A stretch of 38,071 nt of DNA, taken from Bacteroidota bacterium. Its GTDB lineage: Bacteria; Bacteroidota; Rhodothermia; Rhodothermales; Bin80. The stretch is taken from the NCBI GenBank assembly GCA_026709335.1, contig JAPOTE010000052.1, positions 1-38,071 on the forward strand, written 5' to 3'. Made by a program: the position numbers and the translations under genes. Under the pieces are notes generated by a model. That model did no database searches. It worked only from the letters and a program-made list of their open reading frames with translations, and was not told where the DNA came from. Positions 1 to 8,444 of this stretch are shown one piece after another (the first letter of the stretch is position 1; every line of letters starts with the position of its first letter).

Positions 1-1384
1 TTGAGGGTAATGGAACCGAGTGGGGAAGAGCGCGAGCAAATGGCCCCCAAATTTGACTAAACCCTTTCCCTTGTGCATTTTTTACCTTCTCGAGTAGTCG
101 GATCCCACGAATCAGCCACCATAGTCGAATTGTCAATGAATGAACAATAACAAAGGTCCGACGCCAATCGAGCCGATTGAACGATTTAGGGATTGCTGAT
201 CCAACAGCCTCAAACAGGACTTTTGATCCAGCAAGTGCCATATTCGAGATGGCAATCTCTTCGCACGCGAGCAACCGCATTGTGCGACTACGAAATGATG
301 GGCTTACGCGCCAACGATGATATAATGCTTTTCTGACGGAGGTCACTTCCACATGTTGATCCGCAAATACTTCGTAAATCTCCATTGCTAAAAGCTCTGG
401 CGTACGAACCGCCTGGAATCTCTCCACAACAAAATCGGTGAATCTTTCAGATTCTGCCAACGCGAGGGCATCACCGAACCCAAGCGTCATCCCTATTGCC
501 GTTAAAGGATGATAATATCCAGCTGCATCGCCAATCAGAACACGATCTGATCTCCCATAAGAAACGCGCGGGCTCATAGAGTTTACCGCTCCATGAAACT
601 CTCCCTCCTGGAGAGATTCTATAAAGGCAGATCGGAGCATTTCCGGTAAAAATTGAACTGATACCTCAGACAGATATCCAACACGGTCGCTGGAATTCCA
701 GTAATGAGGAGGTATATCAACAATCACACGAATCTGATCTTCCCGCAAGCGATAGATGAACATTGGGCCAGGTCCGCCAGATAATAGATGCCCATATGTT
801 TCCATAGGTAAATCGACATTTTTCACAGTCACGCCTACCATACGGGAGCAGTTCATCGGAGAGGATTTAATACCGATTCCCAGTGATCTTCGTACCAGAG
901 AAGAGCGACCGTCAGCACCTACAATTCGCTCAGCGCTGACAGATTCCATGTTACCCTCATGAGAAAAAAAGACTTCCTTGCCCTCGATTTTTCTTACACG
1001 GGCAGCAGAAATAAAATCTATGCCTGACTGACTTTCCACCGCCTCGTGCAAAGAAGATACGATGACAGAATGCTCACATGCCAAGCCGTATGCATCATCG
1101 GAATAGGGAAGAATAATCGGATCGGAGTTATCTTCGGGCAATACTACAAATCCTCTTCCTATCGTACAATGCGCATGTTCATCAAGGTTTACTCCGACCT
1201 CCTTTAGTATCCGTACAGCTGGCGGATGTAACCACTCGCCAGCCATTCGTTTCGTAGCTTTCGTGTTTGCTTCAAGTAAAGCTACTCGTGCACCTCTCTG
1301 TGCGTGAGCAAGTGCACATACACTCCCAACAGGCCCAGCACCCACAATAGCTACGTCATAAAAGGACGAAGAGGAAGTGTTCAT
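1..1384 (-). CDS. Squalene epoxidase-like FAD-dependent monooxygenase (3' end beyond window)
   Basis: The reading frame starts at ATG 1384-1382 and stays open for 461 codons to the left edge, so the C-terminus is cut off. An FAD-binding Rossmann motif (GAGPVG, residues 15-20) is followed by a ribose-binding Glu at 38. A DG motif (GADGRSS) lies near residue 157. The motif GDAAGYYHPLT...GMT lies near residues 283-300. HPLT..GMT right after the GD motif is the hallmark of squalene monooxygenases. The family uses FAD, NAD(P)H and O2 to make 2,3-oxidosqualene, the substrate of oxidosqualene cyclase. The start overlaps the stop of the CYP51 gene as ATGA, suggesting translational coupling in the sterol operon. 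A related flavin monooxygenase of another specificity cannot be excluded, but the neighbours favour squalene epoxidase. Confidence 0.78.
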   Translation of the reverse strand, partial: MNTSSSSFYDVAIVGAGPVGSVCALAHAQRGARVALLEANTKATKRMAGEWLHPPAVRILKEVGVNLDEHAHCTIGRGFVVLPEDNSDPIILPYSDDAYGLACEHSVIVSSLHEAVESQSGIDFISAARVRKIEGKEVFFSHEGNMESVSAERIVGADGRSSLVRRSLGIGIKSSPMNCSRMVGVTVKNVDLPMETYGHLLSGGPGPMFIYRLREDQIRVIVDIPPHYWNSSDRVGYLSEVSVQFLPEMLRSAFIESLQEGEFHGAVNSMSPRVSYGRSDRVLIGDAAGYYHPLTAIGMTLGFGDALALAESERFTDFVVERFQAVRTPELLAMEIYEVFADQHVEVTSVRKALYHRWRVSPSFRSRTMRLLACEEIAISNMALAGSKVLFEAVGSAIPKSFNRLDWRRTFVIVHSLTIRLWWLIRGIRLLEKVKNAQGKGFSQIWGPFARALPHSVPLPS

Positions 1385-2793
1385 TGGAAAACACTTGACT
1401 GTGAACGACGGCGATAACGGATGAGACACGGCTCTTTAGGGCCTGTTACCCAGCTACCATAATTCGGATCTGGAATCCCTGAATCAAGATGAAACTCAAA
1501 GCGATCAAGCAACACGGTCCAGATCGCTTTGAGTTGCATGTATGCAAAGTGTTTCCCCATGCACTGGTGCTTGCCCCCTCCAAATCCGATCAACGTATAA
1601 TGGTGTTGCTTATGCTCACTTCTAGGGGGAGCAAATCGTTCGGGAACGAACTCATTCGGATTTTCAAAAACTTCTGGTAACCTGTGAGATACTGCAGGCG
1701 ACACCATTGCAAGTGTTCCGGGGGATACGACATGATCTTTGTATCGGATCGGCTGGAGAACCTTACGAATCAATACAATGAGTGGTGGATGTAATCGTTC
1801 GTTTTCTCGTATGACACACTCCAGTGCTAATTGTTTTTTGAGTGTATCATAGTTCATTTCGCCCTCTTGACCATATACCTCCTGCATTTCGTTTCTCACA
1901 TGGTCAATACAAGAAGGTGCCTGTGACATTTCCAATCCTGTCCAAGTTGCCAGAACCGTGCTGGTATGCTGCCCTGCAAACAGAACAGTCAGTAAAATCC
2001 CGGTAATCTCATCATCCGTTAATGCACGCCCATCTTTGTACTTTGCCTCCATGAGAGTATTCATGAAATCATCCTGCACAGAACCTGTACGGCGACGCTT
2101 CTCAATAATTTGACTAAGAAGATGTGCTATTGTTTTCCGTGCGCGATCACGAGCTCGATGGGAAGGAATTGGCAGATAAGGGAGAAAAAAACCGATCAGA
2201 TTTATCCCATTTTGTAAATAATGATATGCATCCGCAAAACCTTCATCTATCTGCTCCCGAATCTCCTTGCCAATCAGACAATGACTGGCAATCTTGACAG
2301 TGAGGCGATTGAGTGCTTCTGGTAAATTAAGTTCACCCTCGTCATCCAGCTCATCTGCAAACATTGTCGCTTCCTTGAACATGATTCGAGCGAACCTGCG
2401 CATGGCAGGTTCTCGAAGTGCTGGAAACAGAAAACCTAGCTGTTCCGACATGATTTCCGGAGCAACATCATAGGCTACACCACGTCCAAATATTGGCACA
2501 GTGAACTGATAGACGGCTCTGGCATCGAGCTGAGCTTCGGATGCTTTGAAATAGACATCATGCGCATTTGGACCAGTAAAAAGAACGAATTCACGAGTGC
2601 CGAGCCGAAAGCGTGCGAGATCACCTTGCTCACGCCAACCGCGTCCCATCATTGCTACGGGATCCTTCTGAAATTCCAACGCATGTCCCAACAAAGGCCA
2701 CCCCCCATCAAGTTCGGGAACGACTGATAGAGAAGTCATCAAATCATCTGATGCAGAATGTGGGGTTACCCCATTAGAAGATTGCTGTGTCAT
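1381..2793 (-). CDS. cyp51: CYP51-type cytochrome P450, sterol 14alpha-demethylase
   Basis: This 470-residue P450 carries the CYP51 signatures in order. The B-C region motif YQFTVPIFGRGVAYD lies at 95-109, the I-helix motif AGQHTS at 273-278, the K-helix ExxR at 330-333 followed by LHPPL, and the heme loop FGGGKHQC at 404-411 with Cys411 as thiolate ligand. The family removes the 14alpha-methyl group of lanosterol-type sterols in three O2-dependent steps, leaving a C14-C15 double bond. No N-terminal membrane anchor is evident, as in other bacterial CYP51s. The gene lies 8 nt after the sterol reductase that would act on its product, and its TGA overlaps the next ATG by 4 nt. It needs a ferredoxin or reductase partner, and none is encoded in the window. 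The subfamily call is very secure. Confidence 0.95.
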   Translation of the reverse strand: MTQQSSNGVTPHSASDDLMTSLSVVPELDGGWPLLGHALEFQKDPVAMMGRGWREQGDLARFRLGTREFVLFTGPNAHDVYFKASEAQLDARAVYQFTVPIFGRGVAYDVAPEIMSEQLGFLFPALREPAMRRFARIMFKEATMFADELDDEGELNLPEALNRLTVKIASHCLIGKEIREQIDEGFADAYHYLQNGINLIGFFLPYLPIPSHRARDRARKTIAHLLSQIIEKRRRTGSVQDDFMNTLMEAKYKDGRALTDDEITGILLTVLFAGQHTSTVLATWTGLEMSQAPSCIDHVRNEMQEVYGQEGEMNYDTLKKQLALECVIRENERLHPPLIVLIRKVLQPIRYKDHVVSPGTLAMVSPAVSHRLPEVFENPNEFVPERFAPPRSEHKQHHYTLIGFGGGKHQCMGKHFAYMQLKAIWTVLLDRFEFHLDSGIPDPNYGSWVTGPKEPCLIRYRRRSQSSVFQ

Positions 2794-2801
2794 TACTTCA
2801 A

Positions 2802-3917
2802 TTAATGAATAAAAGGTACCATGGAATATGGAACCCGCTGTTTATACTTCACCCATAGCTCACCGTACTTGGCACTACATCGTCGCTCATCCCGCCACGA
2901 ACGATGCCACAAAAGTCCTATGAGCCAAGCCGGTAACAAAAATGGGATCCACGAAACAAATCCAGTTGTAAACGTGAATGCCAAGTAGACGCAAATTTCC
3001 CCAGAATAATTGAGGTGGCGTCCAATGCCCCAAAAACCTGAAACAAGAAGGCGGCCTTCTAAACTCTCCGCAGGCTTCCCCCAAATGGTAATTTCAGAGT
3101 TGCGCTTAAAGCGGTGTTTCTGCTCATTAGCACCACGAAAGAGCCAAAATCCAAATACAAATAATAAAACGATGGCAATCGCGACAGGAATAGGTAGTGA
3201 TCCCGATGCATTCAGTAACCACCATCCTGAGATACAATAGAAAAAGGGAACGAGTACATAATCTCCCCAGACCAACATCCAGCCAAAACGTTCACTGACA
3301 AGATCCCAAGTGTGGATCATGCCATACTCAAACTGAAAATAATTGAGAATATACAGGAAAGTAAAGCACTGATAAAGTATCATGGCAAGACTCAACTCTC
3401 CATACTCTTCATATTGTGCTACTCCGAATGAGAGATTGAATATTGCCAAGGCAATCAGGGATGGGCGGTAGCTGAAAAGTTTCAAATCTACTCCAAACCA
3501 GGCAGGGCTGTGTTCTGCGCCATAAAAATAGGCGTTCCAGAATTTTCTGGGGGGAGTTTGGGAACGAGATCCGCGCCAGCACAGCCAGCCAGAAAGTGTA
3601 AATGCAAACAGGTTTGCTACCACGAACAGTGCCAGAAAATCATCAAGTAACGTAGAAAGAGAGAATATATTGGCCACCTGAAGGCCACCCGCCATGAGGA
3701 CAGTAATCAGAAAGAGAAGAAGACCGTTCAGTTTGTAGGTACGGGCTTTTCCGTCAATTACAGGTCCGATAGTTTTTTTGCCTGGCAATACAATTGAGCC
3801 GATAAACAACAGAACAATAAACCCCAGCATGAGGGCAGTCGCCCTGAGCAAGGCATCTCCTGATAACCCATCGAGTAACTCAGCCATCAGATTGAGAGCT
3901 TGTTGCGTGTACCCCAT
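2802..3917 (-). CDS. Sterol C-14 reductase, ERG4/ERG24 family membrane protein
   Basis: This 371-residue polytopic membrane protein has about 8-10 hydrophobic segments. The N-terminal GKARTYKLNG element (about 57-66) and the C-terminal hallmarks of the sterol reductase family are present: GIGRHLNYSGE near 297-307, LLWHRSWRDERRC near 334-346, and KYGELWVKY with a final VPYSMVPFIH. The family reduces sterol double bonds with NADPH. Between a CYP51 and a C-4 demethylation pair, the expected job is reduction of the C14 double bond left by CYP51. A delta-7 or C24(28) reductase of the same family is the alternative. The ATG at 3917 follows a GGAG by 3 nt and overlaps the upstream Rieske gene by 38 nt. 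A second ATG at codon 11 is possible but has no ribosome-binding site. Confidence 0.9.
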   Translation of the reverse strand: MGYTQQALNLMAELLDGLSGDALLRATALMLGFIVLLFIGSIVLPGKKTIGPVIDGKARTYKLNGLLLFLITVLMAGGLQVANIFSLSTLLDDFLALFVVANLFAFTLSGWLCWRGSRSQTPPRKFWNAYFYGAEHSPAWFGVDLKLFSYRPSLIALAIFNLSFGVAQYEEYGELSLAMILYQCFTFLYILNYFQFEYGMIHTWDLVSERFGWMLVWGDYVLVPFFYCISGWWLLNASGSLPIPVAIAIVLLFVFGFWLFRGANEQKHRFKRNSEITIWGKPAESLEGRLLVSGFWGIGRHLNYSGEICVYLAFTFTTGFVSWIPFLLPAWLIGLLWHRSWRDERRCSAKYGELWVKYKQRVPYSMVPFIH

Positions 3918-5040
3918 TCACTCCGTTATTTCGATACTCCAAGTGCTCCCGCCATTTTCGGACAGTTACTTTTTGAAATGCACGCACTACCGGATTTACT
4001 TCCATTGGGGGTGCCTCCCAAAAAGATTCATAACCGTCCTGTTCTGCTTCCATAGCAAATTGATCTTCGGAGAGCAAAGGACCGATCAATCGACGATTAG
4101 CAATCTTCAATACCATAGTCATGGCCCAACGTGGAATACGCACGGGTAGAAAAGGAATCTTCAGTGACTTGAAGTAGAACAAAAAGAATGTACGGCTAGT
4201 GCGTTCATCAATGGGAAGCACAAAAAGCCAGTGCTTGATCTCGTCATCTGTATTTGACCATTGGTAGGGATACTCAAAACAGAGGTCCATTTTGTTAGTG
4301 TCAATTCGATCATGCTCAACGAAGAGACTAGAGATACGGCCTCGGCCGACTTTGGTATTGTAAGCGAGATGAACATTGTCACCAACCGTTTCAAATCGTA
4401 TAAGCTCTGCACCTTGAAAAGGTCGATATTTGCGGTGTAGATAGGCATGAGAAAAGTCGCTCACATTATCTATAACCATCGAGTGGTGAGCAGAACATTT
4501 AAAGCTGACTGGTACACAAGCCCACCGCCCTGGTCCTTCGAGTTCAGGAATTTCGGGAATTTGGCGAGATTCAGCCATTTCAGGATTACCGGGAAATATC
4601 CAAACCAAACCGTATCGGATCTTGACAGGATAGCTTCGAACCGCAAGTTTCGGGACGCTTTTCCGACCGAAAAGATCAGGGATTTCTACAACACGTCCAG
4701 TTTGGTCATACTCCCATCCATGATAAGGGCACACAAGTCTACAGCCCTCTACATTTCCCTTGGAGAGTTTTAATTGTCTATGTAGGCAACGATTTTCAAT
4801 CGCATGAAAGGAACCATCTTTGGTACGATAAAGCGCAATGGATCGTTTCCAGAAGATGACCTCTACCGTAGTACCAGGTTTAACTCGGCGTACCTCCTCC
4901 ACCGCATACCAATAGTCAGGGTGCATCCCGGAAGAACGAGCTTGCTGGCGCAGAGTACCTCCTTCTTCAAATCGAGGTGGAGCAGTTGTTGAAGGATCGA
5001 CATCATGTGTTGGTTGAGATGTTATCTTGGTATCTGACAT
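3880..5040 (-). CDS. sdmA: Rieske [2Fe-2S] sterol C-4 methyl oxygenase, SdmA-like
   Basis: This 386-residue Rieske non-heme iron oxygenase alpha subunit has cluster ligands CLH (Cys85, His87) and CPYH (Cys104, His107). The mononuclear iron site is NVSDFSHAYLH with Asp195, His198 and His202. A probable carboxylate ligand lies in EDQFAMEAEQ (325-334), with Asp326 the best candidate. In Methylococcus capsulatus the Rieske enzyme SdmA, with SdmB, removes a C-4 methyl group of sterols, replacing the eukaryotic ERG25 hydroxylase. The dehydrogenase just upstream (28-nt gap) matches the partner role, and CYP51 and a sterol reductase follow. The sdmA symbol rests on architecture and context. A KshA/DAF-36-like 7-desaturase or another steroid Rieske oxygenase is the main alternative. 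No dedicated reductase is nearby. Confidence 0.8.
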   Translation of the reverse strand: MSDTKITSQPTHDVDPSTTAPPRFEEGGTLRQQARSSGMHPDYWYAVEEVRRVKPGTTVEVIFWKRSIALYRTKDGSFHAIENRCLHRQLKLSKGNVEGCRLVCPYHGWEYDQTGRVVEIPDLFGRKSVPKLAVRSYPVKIRYGLVWIFPGNPEMAESRQIPEIPELEGPGRWACVPVSFKCSAHHSMVIDNVSDFSHAYLHRKYRPFQGAELIRFETVGDNVHLAYNTKVGRGRISSLFVEHDRIDTNKMDLCFEYPYQWSNTDDEIKHWLFVLPIDERTSRTFFLFYFKSLKIPFLPVRIPRWAMTMVLKIANRRLIGPLLSEDQFAMEAEQDGYESFWEAPPMEVNPVVRAFQKVTVRKWREHLEYRNNGVNGVHATSSQSDG

Positions 5041-5068
5041 AGTGCCTAAATCTGAAGAGATTAGTTAG

Positions 5069-6172
5069 TTAAATATTAAGATTTCTTGGAGGTTTTGCTT
5101 TCGGATTTGTAATTGCGTTGCGAGAGTAGTGAAATGCATATGCTTCATGCACCGCGTCACGGATTGTGGTTGGCTTAAACCCAAGTTCATTTCTCGCTTT
5201 GCTGGTATCTGCATGGCGACGTTTTTGCAGCAGTCGAATTGCACCAGGTGTGAAGCGTTGTGGGACACTGGGGTGAAATTTACTCAGATAAAAACTTGCA
5301 ATCTCCGATGCCACTAGCATCAAGCGGGGGGGAATTCTGCGGCTGGATCTTTTAATACCTGAGACTTCCTCAAACAGGTCCAATATTTGGGAAATCGTCT
5401 TATACTCGGTGCTGAAGATATATTTTTCCCCGGAGCGTCCATGGTGCATGCACAAAAGATGTCCCTGAACGATATCACGAGCCGCGACAAATTCAAAGCC
5501 CCCGTCCACATATGCGCGAATTTTGCCACGGGTGTAATCACATAAAGTTCTTCCCAGGCGGGAAGGAAGGTAATCATAACTCCCAATGAGGGCGCAGCAT
5601 GTTGCTACAACAACATCTTGTCCTTGCGCCGCTGCCCTCCAGCATTCATGCTCAACCAATACCTTGCTACGCTCATAGGGCATTGTACGCTCCATGGGGT
5701 AGAACTGCATCGTTTCGTTACTGGGGGCTGACGGATCATCTAGATCATATCCAACCGCGCTGAAGGATCCTGTTACAACTACTCGCCCTGCGTTAGCTTC
5801 CCGGGCTGCTTGCAATATATTGCGGGTCCCAATTACGTTGCATTCGTATATTTCCCGACGATGGGCATGATTCCCGACGATGGTCGATATTTTTGCAGCG
5901 ACATGATAAATGCCTTGGCAACCTTCTACGGCCTTTTTGGTGGCATCGAGATCCCGAACATCTCCGTAGACCCGTTCAACGTCAAGGCCTTCAAGTGCTT
6001 CGTTATTATCCTCTTGACGTAGTAATACCCTCACCCGCACGTCATCACTAAGGAGTCGTCTCAGGAGATTTGCTCCCAAGTGACCTGCAGCCCCAGTCAA
6101 TAAATAGGGTGCATTTGGTGAACTGGTAGGTGAATTTGATTCAGAAGAATTAACAATGGGATTATCAGGCAT
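5069..6172 (-). CDS. sdmB: NAD(P)-dependent 3beta-hydroxysteroid dehydrogenase/C-4 decarboxylase, SdmB/NSDHL-like
   Basis: This 367-residue extended short-chain dehydrogenase has the cofactor motif TGAAGHLG (26-33), a catalytic Ser in TGSFSAVG (134-141) and the YERSK pair (Tyr166, Lys170). The first 20 residues are Ser/Asn/Pro-rich and look disordered. NSDHL/ERG26 enzymes and bacterial SdmB oxidise the 3-hydroxyl of a 4-carboxysterol so that the carboxyl group is lost as CO2. That is the expected role here after the Rieske oxygenase. It is the first gene of the sterol operon, and 732 bp separate its ATG from the divergent squalene synthase. Other extended SDRs (dihydroflavonol-4-reductase-like) look similar, so the sterol call leans on context. 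Confidence 0.8.
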   Translation of the reverse strand: MPDNPIVNSSESNSPTSSPNAPYLLTGAAGHLGANLLRRLLSDDVRVRVLLRQEDNNEALEGLDVERVYGDVRDLDATKKAVEGCQGIYHVAAKISTIVGNHAHRREIYECNVIGTRNILQAAREANAGRVVVTGSFSAVGYDLDDPSAPSNETMQFYPMERTMPYERSKVLVEHECWRAAAQGQDVVVATCCALIGSYDYLPSRLGRTLCDYTRGKIRAYVDGGFEFVAARDIVQGHLLCMHHGRSGEKYIFSTEYKTISQILDLFEEVSGIKRSSRRIPPRLMLVASEIASFYLSKFHPSVPQRFTPGAIRLLQKRRHADTSKARNELGFKPTTIRDAVHEAYAFHYSRNAITNPKAKPPRNLNI

Positions 6173-6904
6173 CTACTACAAAGAAGCAATACAGATTTCT
6201 AGGTGCAACATCATAAGATCGCGGATCATACGATAACGAGACCAACAGCCTGTGGGCTCTTGAAAAGAAGACAAGTACACGCAACTCAAACTGATTTAGT
6301 ACAACAACCGTGGGCAAAAGCAGGCAACGCATTCTCACGCAAGGAAGTTATACAATACACTAAACACTAGAGAGTAACTGAGTTGAGGGTTAAGGAAATA
6401 CCATTATCTAACATCTATTATTATTATTTCTTGTGATGGATAAACTATTTCAATAATATTATTTCAACAATTCGACGAGATATCTGTAACAGACAATTCC
6501 GAAAATATTAAATCCAAGAAACGGCTACGGAACCATCATTTCTTTATAAACTATTCGTAACTTCAACATTTATCATACCTAATAGAAAGATAAGAAATTT
6601 CTGATAACTAGAGACAAACAGAATTTGTGAAGAGATTTTCCCTGGTTTGGTAAATAGTTGGTTATTGGTTATGGGGGCGTATTGCAACTACCATCAGCTT
6701 TTTGATAACTCATAGGAAACGTCAGCGGGGTTGCGTATATGTTAGATTAAGTGTGACCGCGTGGTGATCTGCATCCTCAGTTGATGGTTTTTGCCTGTCA
6801 CTCTTCGCCAATACGTTAGTTGAATCAGTACCATCTCGAAGATGTTTCCGATTCGCGCTAAATTGATCAGAATCAACAGTTAACGCACTTATATTGATAT
6901 TTAG
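6173..6904. promoter_or_regulatory. Divergent AT-rich intergenic region between sterol operon and squalene synthase
   Basis: This 732-bp stretch carries no convincing gene. The open frames in it are short and show no family motifs. It is AT-rich, especially 6400-6660, which has runs of ATTATTATT and AATATTATTT. Both divergent transcription units must start here: the minus-strand sterol operon (ATG at 6172) and the plus-strand squalene synthase (ATG at 6905). Neither start has a clear Shine-Dalgarno sequence. I could not pick promoter boxes or an operator with confidence. The length is unusual for this gene-dense window and leaves room for regulation or a small RNA. Confidence 0.5.
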
Positions 6905-7936
6905 ATGGCAGCTGATTATTCCCATCTTAAAGAAGATTTGGCTTATCAGACAGAAATTCTACAGGATGTCTCTCGAACCTTCGCATTAACGATTCCCGAG
7001 CTGCCCTCTGAGCTACGAATCGTCGTTGGTAATGGCTATCTCTTGTGTCGAATCGCGGATACAATAGAAGATGAGGAGGGGCTTTCCGCACAACAGAAAC
7101 GTGAATTCTCTGACCGTTGGTTTAATGTATTGAAGGGAACCACTGATGCGGAGACTTTTTCCCGAGATTTGGGCAAATTGCTCACTCTCTCTGCAACAGA
7201 ACGAGAAATTGATTTAATTGACAACGTAAATAGGGTTGTCAGAATTACAAACAGTTTTTCCGAGCCGCAAAAGAAGGCACTTTTGCGTTGTGTGGATATC
7301 ATGGCCGATGGCATGGCCGTATTCCAACAGAACGCCAGTCTCGAAGGATTGACAGATTTGGACCATCTTAATCGCTACTGCTATCATGTTGCAGGCGTTG
7401 TTGGTGAAATGCTGACAGAACTTTTCTGTGATTATTCCGATGAAATCGCAACACACAAGGACGCGCTCTTTACACTCTCCTCGTCCTTTGGACAGGGCCT
7501 CCAGATGACGAATATTCTCAAAGACATCTGGGAGGACCATCGTCGTGGTGCTTGCTGGTTACCACGCAGTGTTTTTCAGGAGAATGGCTTTGATCTTCAT
7601 TCCCTTTCTCCAGATCATACCGATCCTGGATTCACACGGGGAATGAACACTCTCATTGCGGTTGCCCGCCAACATCTCAATAACGCGCTCCAATATACTC
7701 TTCTCATCCCTGCTCATGAAGTCGGTATTCGTCGCTTCTGCCTATGGGCGCTCGGAATGGCGGTTCTAACCTTGCGAAAAACTTATAACACCCCAACGTT
7801 CAAAAGCGGTCAGGATGTCAAAATCACAAGGCGAACGGTAAAAGCGGTTGTTGTGTCTACCAGCGTACTCGCACGCTTTGATTCTGCCTTAAAATTACTA
7901 CACTTTGTTCTTAGCCGAGGCCTCCCCCGCCCCTGA
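6905..7936 (+). CDS. Squalene synthase (farnesyl-diphosphate farnesyltransferase family)
   Basis: This 343-residue all-alpha trans-isoprenyl diphosphate synthase has DVSRTFALTIP (21-31), the first Asp-rich motif DTIED (52-56), YCYHVAGVVGEM (158-169) and the second Asp-rich motif DIWED (207-211) followed by RRGACWLP. Two DxxED motifs bind Mg-diphosphates in squalene and phytoene synthases. YCYHVAGVVGE resembles the squalene synthase consensus, and the gene sits beside squalene-consuming genes. It should condense two farnesyl diphosphates to squalene with NADPH. Phytoene synthase or a dehydrosqualene/HpnD-type enzyme is the alternative, since the second motif resembles that branch. No strongly hydrophobic C-terminal anchor like that of eukaryotic squalene synthase is seen. 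The gene is monocistronic and divergent from the sterol operon. Confidence 0.85.
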   Translation: MAADYSHLKEDLAYQTEILQDVSRTFALTIPELPSELRIVVGNGYLLCRIADTIEDEEGLSAQQKREFSDRWFNVLKGTTDAETFSRDLGKLLTLSATEREIDLIDNVNRVVRITNSFSEPQKKALLRCVDIMADGMAVFQQNASLEGLTDLDHLNRYCYHVAGVVGEMLTELFCDYSDEIATHKDALFTLSSSFGQGLQMTNILKDIWEDHRRGACWLPRSVFQENGFDLHSLSPDHTDPGFTRGMNTLIAVARQHLNNALQYTLLIPAHEVGIRRFCLWALGMAVLTLRKTYNTPTFKSGQDVKITRRTVKAVVVSTSVLARFDSALKLLHFVLSRGLPRP

Positions 7937-8056
7937 AACATCTGTAGTCACATTTTCATTACAGCAACTTTGCAATTTGTAGTGGAATTTTTCATGAGTT
8001 TTGGTGGTTTCCATTTTCAGGGAATCTGTCCTGAACACCATTAATTCGGTGTTTTT

Positions 8057-8410
8057 CTACATTTCCTCTTCCTTTTCTGTCGGACATTTTGCCTTGGTTT
8101 TTTGCACATTTCTGCCCAATCTTAGCCCCATTGCTTGGAAGACTTTTTGCGCAAACGGCTTCAGTTTTGCATCTTGCTTGAGCAGGATACAGTAGGTCTC
8201 GTTTTGCGGAAGAACGGCCGCCACCCGGTTCTGATGATTGAGTTTGACCTTGATCGTTCCCCAGCTGCTGTGGATCTGATGATCCCCAAGTTTACTCCGA
8301 ATCAGATGCGCGGTATGAAAGGCGAGAATGCACAAAAACAGATACGCCTCAATCCGCAGTTTCTTGCGGTGGTAAATCGGGGCAGGCCCAGATCGGATCT
8401 CATGTATCGT
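8057..8410 (-). pseudogene. IS1634-family transposase remnant (C-terminal end only)
   Basis: The minus frame reads PIYHRKKLRIEAYLFLCILA, then HLIRSKLGDHQIHSSWGTIK, and ends in FAQKVFQAMGL. This matches the C-terminal end of IS1634-type (IS4-like) transposases, in which 'PIYH', 'HLFI..LAYHL', 'IH.SWETL' and '..IY.ALG' occur in this order. Only about 115 codons remain. An in-frame TAG at 8411-8413 and the intact neighbouring gene ending at 8445 cut off the N-terminal catalytic part. Terminal inverted repeats were not found. It is a dead scar of a mobile element just downstream of the sterol genes. Family naming is from memory of the motif pattern. Confidence 0.7.
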
Positions 8411-8444
8411 CTAGAAAATCGAGAAGTTTCCCGAATCATCGAGA

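Noticed and set aside
6722-6925. A 67-codon minus-strand open frame in the divergent spacer
   Set aside because: It overlaps the squalene synthase start, shows no motif, and looks like chance coding in the spacer.
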